Under the pieces are notes generated by a model. That model was not told the origin of the DNA, searched no databases, and worked only from the letters and a program-made list of their open reading frames with translations. A stretch of DNA of 12,926 nt, from contig CACZPD010000104.1 in assembly GCA_902782955.1 (NCBI GenBank), forward strand, positions 1-12,926. Direction: 5' to 3'. Positions 7,057 through 12,926 of the stretch are shown one piece after another (position 1 is the first letter of the stretch; each line of letters begins with the position of its first letter). Source of the DNA: an uncultured Erysipelotrichaceae bacterium (GTDB lineage: Bacteria; Bacillota_I; Bacilli_A; Erysipelotrichales; Erysipelotrichaceae). The translations under genes were made by a program, and so were the position numbers.

Positions 7057-8424
7057 ATGAATTTTGAACATCTGTTAAACAACATTCCGGATTACAAAGT
7101 GTTTCTGACAGTGGACGAAATGGACGAAAGTTCGCGGAAGCTGGCGGAGGAATTCCCGGATATCGTTACGATGTGGGAAGCGGGAAAGACAACGAAGGGA
7201 CATCCGATCTACTGCCTGAAGATCGGTAATGGCAGCAAAAACGCATTCATGTTCGGCTGCCCGCATCCGAATGAACCGATGGGATGCATGATGCTCGAAT
7301 ATTTCTCCAGATATCTGTGCGAACATGAGGAGTTCCGGAAGGAATTCGATTATACATGGTATCTGATCAAGAGCATCGATGCGGACGGAACACAGCTGAA
7401 TGAAGGATGGTTCAAGGGACCGTTTACGCTGTACAACTACGCGAAGAACTTCTACCGCCCGATCGGCAGTGAGCAGCCGGAATGGACATTCCCGTTTGAT
7501 TACAAGAACTACAAATGGGATACACCTATGCCGGAGACCAGGGTTCTGATGGATATCATAGACAAAACAAAACCGGCATTCATGTTTTCACTGCACAATG
7601 CCGGATTCGGCGGTGCGTACTGGTATCTGACGAGAGAGGCGCCGGAGATCTATGAAAAGCTCCATGCCGCGGCGGAAAAGCAGAATGTGCCGCTCCACCT
7701 CGGTGAACCGGAAGCACCGTTTATCCCGCAGTTTGCCAAAGCAATATACAAGATGCTCGGCATGGCGGATGAATATGACTTTGCGGAGAAATACGGGGAA
7801 GGCGATCCGGCAGAACAGATGTTTGCCGGGGACAGCTCTGATTCCTATGCTTCGAAATACGGGACATTCTGCCTTGTTGCGGAACTTCCATATTTCTACT
7901 CTCCGAAGATCAAGGATGAAACAGAACTGGATTATCCGCGTCTGGATGCAGTTGTGAAAGGAATCGAGCAGGGCTTTGAAGCACAGAACCGGATGGCATA
8001 TTACTTTGACCAGTACAAGGATCTCTGCGGTCCGGACAATGTATTTGTCAAGATCGTTGCCAAGAGTCTGGAAAAGAGAAAGATCAATCATGAGACCGAA
8101 CTGAACTTTGCCCGTCAGAACAAGGATAATGAAAAGCCGTGCAAGGTATCCGAAGAATTCGATAACCTGATCGTGACCCGCTTTTACCAGATGCTGTCAT
8201 GGGGATCCCTGATCCGCGGCGCTAAATTCGAGCGTGACAGACGTCCCGGCACGAAGGAAGAAGAGATGCTGAACGGGATCATTGCAGAGATGGAACAGAT
8301 CCTGCTGGATCTTTCCAAAGAAGTGGAAGAAGCGACCCAGTACTCCGTCGTTGATATCAAACGTCTGGTCGGGGTACAGCTGGAAAGCGGTATGATCGTC
8401 GCCGATTATATCCGGAAAGGATGA
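7057..8424 (+). CDS. M14-like zinc metallopeptidase, probably cytosolic
   Basis: This 455-residue protein resembles the M14 zinc carboxypeptidase group. The first zinc motif is HPNE (His70, Glu73) in FGCPHPNEPMGC. The third ligand is His180 in FSLHNAGFGG, and Glu276 in LVAELPYFY fits the catalytic glutamate. A DADG motif followed by NFYRP between the ligands matches the place where M14 enzymes hold substrate-binding Asn/Arg residues. The roughly 180 C-terminal residues are helical and charged, and I do not recognise a separate domain there. No signal peptide is seen, so it likely acts inside the cell on imported peptides. The M14 fold also includes deacylases and amidases, so the exact bond cleaved is open. 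An alternative start at 7021 would add 12 residues. It is four bases from the next gene and probably cotranscribed with it. Confidence 0.85.
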   Translation: MNFEHLLNNIPDYKVFLTVDEMDESSRKLAEEFPDIVTMWEAGKTTKGHPIYCLKIGNGSKNAFMFGCPHPNEPMGCMMLEYFSRYLCEHEEFRKEFDYTWYLIKSIDADGTQLNEGWFKGPFTLYNYAKNFYRPIGSEQPEWTFPFDYKNYKWDTPMPETRVLMDIIDKTKPAFMFSLHNAGFGGAYWYLTREAPEIYEKLHAAAEKQNVPLHLGEPEAPFIPQFAKAIYKMLGMADEYDFAEKYGEGDPAEQMFAGDSSDSYASKYGTFCLVAELPYFYSPKIKDETELDYPRLDAVVKGIEQGFEAQNRMAYYFDQYKDLCGPDNVFVKIVAKSLEKRKINHETELNFARQNKDNEKPCKVSEEFDNLIVTRFYQMLSWGSLIRGAKFERDRRPGTKEEEMLNGIIAEMEQILLDLSKEVEEATQYSVVDIKRLVGVQLESGMIVADYIRKG

Positions 8425-8428
8425 GAAC

Positions 8429-9463
8429 ATGATGTTCAGAAAACTGATGCTGCTGCCGCCGGCCGCTCTGGTTCTCTACAGGATGGCCGCAAAGGGTCAT
8501 ACAACGAAAATTGACGGTGAGCAGGCGATCTATGAGATGCGCAAAGTTCCCATCAATGATACAAAACTCGCAGTCATGATCCGCGGAAAAGACCGCAGGA
8601 ACCCGGTTCTGCTGTGCGTGACCGGGGGACCGTGCGGCACCGATATCCCGATTATCAAAAAGTATGAAAAGGAACTCGAAGAACACTTTACCATCGTGCA
8701 TTATGACCAGCGCGGGGCAGGAAAATCACTCGAATTCCTGAAGGATTATTCCAAACTGACAGCAGATGTCCACGTGAATGATTTGCTGGCCCTTACAGCC
8801 TATATCTGTTATTACCTGAATCAGGAAAAAGTGTACATCCTGGGCCATTCCTACGGCACGTACCTTGCTACACAGGCAGTCCATAAAGATTCCCTGTACT
8901 ACAAAGCCTATATCGGGATCGGCCAGATGTCCGACATGGTGAAAGCAGAGATGGAATCCATTGATGCGTGCATCGAGGCAGCAAAGGAAGCGGGTAATAA
9001 AAAGGATGTGAAAGCCCTGGAGAAGGTACGTCCGAAGGTGGAAAAAGGCGATGCGATCTGTCCGCGGAAATATGTGCGCAAATACAAATTCGCGGAACGG
9101 GAAAAAACCAATGCCGGCAGGGAGTTCATGATGAATGTTATGACAGGACCGGAATATAACATAACAGACGGCATCAAGTTCTTCTACGGCGCTATGCGCT
9201 ATGCGTATCCGCTCGCGATGCAGGCAATGAAAAAACCGCTGACGGATATCGTAAAGTCATATCCGATCCCGGCTTTCTTCCTGATGGGAAAATATGATCA
9301 CATGACTTCGATCGGGGCAGCGAAAGACTATTATGACAGTCTCAGCGGGGAAGAACCAAAGGAATTCATCGTATTTGAGAATTCCGCGCATTCACCGCAT
9401 GTGGAGGAGAATAAGAAATTCACCGAATGGATGTGCACGGATCTGCTGGAAAAGACAAAATAA
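8429..9463 (+). CDS. Alpha/beta-hydrolase, prolyl aminopeptidase-like (S33)
   Basis: This 344-residue serine hydrolase is most like proline iminopeptidase-type enzymes, which release an N-terminal residue, often proline, from peptides. The oxyanion loop is GGPCGT (residues 66-71; GGPG is usual, so Cys69 is a departure). The family motif HYDQRGAGKS follows, and the nucleophile elbow is GHSYGT with Ser141. The acid is Asp290 in KYDHM and the base is His321 in SAHSPH. A lid of mostly charged helices lies between about 165 and 270. The first 20 residues include a modestly hydrophobic stretch (LMLLPPAALVLY) that might touch or span the membrane but is not a clear signal peptide. ATG 8429 is four bases after the M14-like stop with GAAAGGA ahead of it; a second ATG follows directly at 8432. 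The pairing with the metallopeptidase suggests sequential peptide breakdown. Esterase activity is an alternative. Confidence 0.85.
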   Translation: MMFRKLMLLPPAALVLYRMAAKGHTTKIDGEQAIYEMRKVPINDTKLAVMIRGKDRRNPVLLCVTGGPCGTDIPIIKKYEKELEEHFTIVHYDQRGAGKSLEFLKDYSKLTADVHVNDLLALTAYICYYLNQEKVYILGHSYGTYLATQAVHKDSLYYKAYIGIGQMSDMVKAEMESIDACIEAAKEAGNKKDVKALEKVRPKVEKGDAICPRKYVRKYKFAEREKTNAGREFMMNVMTGPEYNITDGIKFFYGAMRYAYPLAMQAMKKPLTDIVKSYPIPAFFLMGKYDHMTSIGAAKDYYDSLSGEEPKEFIVFENSAHSPHVEENKKFTEWMCTDLLEKTK

Positions 9464-9470
9464 TGGCACA

Positions 9471-9501
9471 AAAAACAGAAGGAATGATTCCTTCTGTTTT
9501 T
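9471..9501. terminator. Strong bidirectional intrinsic terminator
   Basis: A perfect 14-bp stem (9471-9484 with 9488-9501) closes a TGA loop. It has A-runs on the left and T-runs on the right, so it works in both directions. It ends the M14-like/S33-like pair on the plus strand and the ROK kinase gene on the minus strand. Confidence 0.9.
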
Positions 9502-9521
9502 ACGTAATATGCCGGGACGGA

Positions 9522-10427
9522 TCAGGCCGCGTCTTCCATGATCTGCTGGAAGTTGTAAACGGCGCCGATCAGGTTGGCGTCACTCTGGTATTTGCATACC
9601 ATGATCTCCGGAAGCGGGATCGCGGGAGCCAGGGCAGTTGCGAATTTCTTTTCTACGGCTTCCTTGACGAGGTCGATGAACATCGGTTCATTCGAGATGC
9701 CGCCGCCGATTACGAAGCGGTCCGCGTCGAGTACAGCCTGCAGGTTGTAGATATGGAATGCCAGATACCAGCAGAAGTCCTTGACGCCCTGCAGTACCTG
9801 TTCATTGCCTTCTTCCTTGATCAGGCGGAATGCTTCCAGACCGTCGATGTTTTCCAGACCTGAAGCTTCCTTGATCGCGTTTTTGAGACCCATGACACCA
9901 TTGGTGAAAGCAAAGAAATCAGAACCTTTTTCCCTTTCACGCACATCTTCACGCAGGAAGGAGAACTCTCCGGAGGAGTAATGGCTTCCGTCGACAAGGT
10001 TCCAGTTGATGACGATCGCGCCGCCGATGCCGGTTCCGAGAATGATTGCGACAGCGTTGCGGATGTCTTTCAGGTTGCCAAAGCCGATCTCCGCAAGTGC
10101 TGCTGCCTTGGCGTCGTTGCAGATGGTAACGGGAATGCCGAGGGCTTCCTGCAGATTAATGGCGACCGGCATCTGTTTGACCCATTTGTAAGCACCGCCG
10201 GTATGGGCAAATCCTTTTCTTCTGTCGATGACACCGGGCATGGAGATCGCCATGCCTTCGCAACCTTCACCATGCTCGTCATAGATCTTTTTCAGATCTT
10301 CCAGAAACAATTCCCAGGAATCGCAGCGGGAAGGCACCTTGTCTTTCATGACAAACTGCAGATCTTCTGTAATGACCCCGTATTTGATGGCTGTTCCGCC
10401 GAGATCAACGGCAAGATATTTTTTCAT
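9522..10427 (-). CDS. ROK-family sugar kinase without the zinc cysteine motif
   Basis: This 301-residue protein is of the ROK (repressor, ORF, kinase) family, of the kinase length with no N-terminal DNA-binding domain. The ATP phosphate loop DLGGTAIKYG (8-17) is at the start, GMAISMPGVID (58-68) follows, CNDAKAAALAE (103-113) holds the catalytic Asp105, and LGTGIGGAIV (130-139) is the second phosphate loop. The usual GExGH plus CxCGxxGCxE zinc site is absent: the matching place reads SGEFSF (152-157) and no cysteine cluster follows. A GEFS-type motif is, to my knowledge, seen in some ROK kinases such as beta-glucoside kinase-like proteins, so this is probably a functional subtype rather than decay. 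It phosphorylates a sugar in the cytoplasm; which one cannot be told. GAAAGGA precedes ATG 10427. It is a single gene, facing the S33-like gene and divergent from the S9 gene. Confidence 0.9.
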   Translation of the reverse strand: MKKYLAVDLGGTAIKYGVITEDLQFVMKDKVPSRCDSWELFLEDLKKIYDEHGEGCEGMAISMPGVIDRRKGFAHTGGAYKWVKQMPVAINLQEALGIPVTICNDAKAAALAEIGFGNLKDIRNAVAIILGTGIGGAIVINWNLVDGSHYSSGEFSFLREDVREREKGSDFFAFTNGVMGLKNAIKEASGLENIDGLEAFRLIKEEGNEQVLQGVKDFCWYLAFHIYNLQAVLDADRFVIGGGISNEPMFIDLVKEAVEKKFATALAPAIPLPEIMVCKYQSDANLIGAVYNFQQIMEDAA

Positions 10428-10444
10428 GATATGTCCTTTCTGTC

Positions 10445-10450
10445 ATTATA
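10445..10450 (-). promoter_or_regulatory. Candidate -10 box for the ROK kinase
   Basis: A perfect TATAAT on the minus strand lies about 20 bases before the start codon at 10427, just upstream of GAAAGGA. No good -35 hexamer is found at 16-19 bases, so the call rests on the -10 and its position. The resulting leader would be very short. Confidence 0.35.
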
Positions 10451-10523
10451 TCTGTTAACACAATCATAGCATGTATTTTCACTTTTTTGCGGGATATTCA
10501 GATAGGAAGGGAGCGTATATACA

Positions 10524-10532
10524 TGTTATGCT
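10524..10532 (+). promoter_or_regulatory. Candidate extended -10 promoter for the S9 peptidase
   Basis: TGTTATGCT has the TGn-TATnnT form of an extended -10 element and would start transcription near 10539, giving a leader of about 23 nt that contains the AGGAG site. No good -35 is seen. If real, it excludes the upstream ATG at 10523 as the start. Confidence 0.3.
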
Positions 10533-10561
10533 TTACTGGGAAAAGAACAGGAGAAATCATC

Positions 10562-12538
10562 ATGAAAAAGCAACCGGTCATAATCGAAGATCTGCTGAAA
10601 TTCAGATATCCGGAAAACCTGCAGTACAGCCCGGACGGGAAAACACTGGCTTTTCAGGTTTCGGAAAGCGACAGGAAAAAGAACAGTTATCACCGTGATG
10701 TCTGGATCTGTAAAAACGGAAAAGCAGTTCAGCTGACTTCGACGCTGAATACTTCGCTTCTCTGCTGGAAAGATGAAGAACATCTCATACTGACCAGAAA
10801 TGTACCCGACGCGGAAGAGGGAAGCTGCACGCTGTATGAGATCAGTATCAGGGGCGGTGAAGCACGCAGATGGATCGATCTCCCTTTCACCCCATCTGAG
10901 ATCGAGAAGGTGAACGACGGTCTGTATATCATGCTTGCAGGCATCGACAGGGACGATCCGGACGCGTACAAAGACAGCGAAGAGGTCCGGAAACAGAAAC
11001 TTGAACAAAAGAAAAAGGAAAAGGATTACCAGGTCGTTGATGAAGTGCCGTACTGGTTCAACGGCAGGGGATTTATCAACGCGAAGAGGATCGCGCTGTT
11101 TGCGGTTTCGCTTTCCGGCGGTCTCAGGATCAGAAGGATCACGGACAGGAAATTCAACACCGGTTCATTTACGGTACATGGGAACACGGTATATTTTGCC
11201 GGGAACCAGCTGAGCCGCAGGCAGTCCCTGTTTGATAAAGTGTATGCCTATCACTGCGATACAGGCAGGAAGGAAACTGTTTACGGGAAGAACGGGATCA
11301 GTTTCCAGTCCCTGTTCGTCCTGAACGATACACTGTACGCGCAGGCAACTGACGCGAAGGAATACGGTCTCAATGAGACAGGAAACATCGTAAAGGTGGA
11401 AAAGGATAAGCTGATATTTGTGACGGATCCTGAAAGAAGTCTCTACTGCTCCACCGCCGGAGATACCATGCTCGGCGGCGGGAAGAGTCATGTTGTCAAA
11501 GATGACTGTCTCATCACGCTTGCGACGAATGACGATCATACAGAGATCTGGCGCTATGACGGAAACTTCGAAAAAACCGTTCTGTATGCAGAGAGCGGTG
11601 CGGTGTTCTTCCTCGATGCCGGAAAAGACAAAATTGCGTTTGTACGTGAAACAGCGGATGCCCTCGGGGAAGTCTTTGAAATGGATCGGGACGGGAAACG
11701 TATCAGGAAGCTGACAGATCTGAATACCGAAGTGCTGAAAGACAAATATGTCGCACTGCCGCAGCGGATCGATTATATTTCCGAAGGGGAAGATCTCCAT
11801 GGCTGGGTGCTCCTCCCGGATGGTTACAGCAGAAACAAAAAGTATCCGGCAGTGCTGGATATCCACGGCGGACCGCGTGCTGTCTACGGGGAGATCTATT
11901 TCCATGAGATGCAGGTATGGGCTTCGAAAGGCTATATCGTCATGTTTACCAATATCCGCGGCTCCGACGGACGTGATGACGCGTTTGCGGATATCCGGGG
12001 CCGGTACGGGTTCGCTGATTATCAGAACCTGATGGATTTTACCGACGCGGTTCTGGCGGAATATACAAATATCGATCAGTCAAAACTATGCGTGACAGGC
12101 GGTTCCTACGGCGGCTTTATGACAAACTGGATCATCACGCATACCGACCGTTTCTGTGCCGCGGCGAGCCAGAGGTCGATCTCCAACTGGGTCTCCATGA
12201 CGTTTATTTCGGATATCGGCCTGTATTTCTGCACCAATGAATGCGGGGCAGAAGGGCTGTTCGATGAAGCGGACACGGAAAAGCTCTGGAAACATTCACC
12301 GCTGAAGTATGCCAAAGGCGCAAAGACACCGACACTCTTCATCCACAGCGATGAGGATTACAGATGTCCGCTGCCGGAAGGAATGCAGATGATGCAGGCG
12401 CTGGCAGCGCAGAATGTAGAGACCAGGATGGTGATCTTCCATGGGGAAAATCATGAACTGAGCAGATCAGGCAAACCGGAGCACAGGCTGCGCCGGCTGA
12501 AGGAAATAACCGACTGGTTTGAAAACCATATCGGATAA
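10562..12538 (+). CDS. S9 family (prolyl oligopeptidase-type) serine peptidase
   Basis: This 658-residue cytosolic peptidase resembles acylaminoacyl-peptidase/YuxL-type S9 enzymes. Residues 1 to about 400 form a beta-propeller that restricts access to small peptides; an example blade motif is QYSPDGKTLAF near 20-30. The alpha/beta-hydrolase domain follows. HGGP (435-438) helps form the oxyanion hole, GGSYGGF holds nucleophile Ser515, Asp599 in HSDEDYRCP is the acid, and His631 in HGENHE is the base, so the triad is complete. A charged Lys/Glu-rich stretch lies at about 140-158. ATG 10562 has AGGAG (10549-10553) eight bases upstream and gives the natural start MKKQPVIIEDLLKF. An in-frame ATG at 10523 also has a purine-rich site and would add 13 residues. 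Family members cleave short peptides, including N-acylated or proline-containing ones, which fits the peptide importer nearby. It is transcribed alone. Confidence 0.93.
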   Translation: MKKQPVIIEDLLKFRYPENLQYSPDGKTLAFQVSESDRKKNSYHRDVWICKNGKAVQLTSTLNTSLLCWKDEEHLILTRNVPDAEEGSCTLYEISIRGGEARRWIDLPFTPSEIEKVNDGLYIMLAGIDRDDPDAYKDSEEVRKQKLEQKKKEKDYQVVDEVPYWFNGRGFINAKRIALFAVSLSGGLRIRRITDRKFNTGSFTVHGNTVYFAGNQLSRRQSLFDKVYAYHCDTGRKETVYGKNGISFQSLFVLNDTLYAQATDAKEYGLNETGNIVKVEKDKLIFVTDPERSLYCSTAGDTMLGGGKSHVVKDDCLITLATNDDHTEIWRYDGNFEKTVLYAESGAVFFLDAGKDKIAFVRETADALGEVFEMDRDGKRIRKLTDLNTEVLKDKYVALPQRIDYISEGEDLHGWVLLPDGYSRNKKYPAVLDIHGGPRAVYGEIYFHEMQVWASKGYIVMFTNIRGSDGRDDAFADIRGRYGFADYQNLMDFTDAVLAEYTNIDQSKLCVTGGSYGGFMTNWIITHTDRFCAAASQRSISNWVSMTFISDIGLYFCTNECGAEGLFDEADTEKLWKHSPLKYAKGAKTPTLFIHSDEDYRCPLPEGMQMMQALAAQNVETRMVIFHGENHELSRSGKPEHRLRRLKEITDWFENHIG

Positions 12539-12541
12539 CCA

Positions 12542-12574
12542 AAAATGTGTATCTCATGACGAGGTACACATTTT
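12542..12574. terminator. Bidirectional intrinsic terminator between S9 and VanZ-family genes
   Basis: A 14-bp stem (12542-12555 with 12561-12574, one T.G pair at 12552/12564) closes the loop ATGAC. It is flanked by A-run and T-run arms usable from both directions. Its right end overlaps the last two bases of the VanZ-family stop codon at 12573-12575. Confidence 0.8.
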
Positions 12575-12926
12575 AAGATTTCAGAGGTTTTTTCTGATCC
12601 CTGATCCGGGATATAACAAGGAAAATGAGCAGGGCGGCAGCGTAGCCTGCCAGATCCAGCAGGACATCCTGCGGGGAACCGTATCTTCCCGGGACGAAGT
12701 GCTGGATGGATTCGTCGATGCAGGGGACGAGGCAGAAAAATACAAATGTCCTCATCCGGCTGCACGGAAGGGGCTGCCTGCGGTATGCGCCGGATACCAG
12801 TATTCCCAACAGCGCGTATTCCGTGAAATGGGCAGCTTTCCGGATGAAATGATGCCAGACCTCAAAATCGATCTGTATATGCAGAAAACGCATCAGGAAT
12901 GCGGCGACATCAGCGGACAGTCCGCC
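12573..12926 (-). CDS. VanZ-family membrane protein, N-terminus beyond window
   Basis: The frame is open to the window edge, giving 117 residues. An internal ATG at 12893 exists, but the residues before it (GGLSADVAAFL) fit the loop that precedes the first motif in VanZ-like proteins, so the true start is probably outside. The family signature is clear: RKAAHFTEYALLGILV, then CIDESIQHFVPGRYGSPQDVLLDLAGY with the conserved acidic pair, Gln, Arg and Asp. Three hydrophobic segments are visible, ending with a basic tail RIRDQKKPLKS. VanZ itself gives low teicoplanin resistance in enterococci by an unknown route; most chromosomal relatives have no assigned role and this one is not evidence of resistance. 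It converges on the S9 gene. Confidence 0.85.
   Translation of the reverse strand, partial: GGLSADVAAFLMRFLHIQIDFEVWHHFIRKAAHFTEYALLGILVSGAYRRQPLPCSRMRTFVFFCLVPCIDESIQHFVPGRYGSPQDVLLDLAGYAAALLIFLVISRIRDQKKPLKS

Noticed and set aside
10487..10561. Earlier starts (TTG 10487, ATG 10523) for the S9 peptidase
   Set aside because: ATG 10562 has a clean AGGAG and a natural family N-terminus, and an extended -10 element overlaps the region just after 10523. ATG 10523 is not fully excluded.
11165..11905. Minus-strand open frame of 246 codons inside the S9 gene
   Set aside because: The plus-strand frame carries the propeller and hydrolase motifs; the reverse frame lacks a start signal or recognisable domain.
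12573..12926. VanZ-family gene as a glycopeptide resistance gene
   Set aside because: Chromosomal VanZ-like proteins are widespread in Bacillota and no other van genes are present.
1..12926. tRNA, rRNA, CRISPR, insertion sequence or riboswitch
   Set aside because: No cloverleaf-like or rRNA sequence, no spaced direct repeats, no transposase or terminal repeats, and no leader long and structured enough for a known riboswitch were seen by reading; a covariance-model search was not possible.

Overview
The window looks like chromosomal DNA of a low-to-mid GC Bacillota (Firmicutes), plausibly a gut anaerobe. The support is consistent AGGAGG-type ribosome binding sites, sigma-A-like promoters, a short lipoprotein signal on the binding protein, a VanZ-family membrane protein, and closest-feeling protein families from Clostridia and Erysipelotrichia. 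The base composition looks close to half GC by eye. I cannot fix the family or genus. No RNA genes, insertion sequences, CRISPR arrays or phage genes are visible.

Layout. (1) Positions 1-1339, minus strand: two overlapping amidohydrolase-superfamily genes. The distal one is cut by the window edge and keeps the metal-binding HxH motif. The proximal one has lost it and looks like a pseudoenzyme. (2) Positions 1340-1512: a divergent promoter region. (3) Positions 1513-6986, plus strand: a complete Dpp/Opp-type peptide ABC importer, with two permeases, two ATPases and a lipoprotein binding protein. A good internal promoter sits at the end of the second ATPase gene, just before the binding protein gene. 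(4) Positions 7057-9463, plus strand: an M14-like metallopeptidase followed 4 nt later by an S33-like serine peptidase of the alpha/beta-hydrolase fold. A terminator-like hairpin separates this pair from the importer, and a strong bidirectional terminator ends it. (5) Positions 9522-10427, minus strand: a ROK-family sugar kinase of the type lacking the zinc cysteine motif. (6) Positions 10562-12538, plus strand: an S9 prolyl-oligopeptidase-type peptidase. (7) Positions 12573-12926, minus strand: a VanZ-family gene whose start is beyond the window. It converges on the S9 gene across a second bidirectional terminator.

How the genes work together (inference): the window reads as a peptide-scavenging locus. 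The binding protein and importer would bring oligopeptides into the cytoplasm. Three peptidases from unrelated families (a zinc M14-like enzyme and S33-like and S9 serine enzymes), none with a secretion signal I recognise, would degrade them, including proline-containing or blocked peptides. The divergent amidohydrolase pair could act on cyclic or N-modified amino acid derivatives. No transcriptional regulator is present in the window. The most unusual feature is the catalytic-plus-dead amidohydrolase pair. I see nothing that is clearly a new defence or mobile system.
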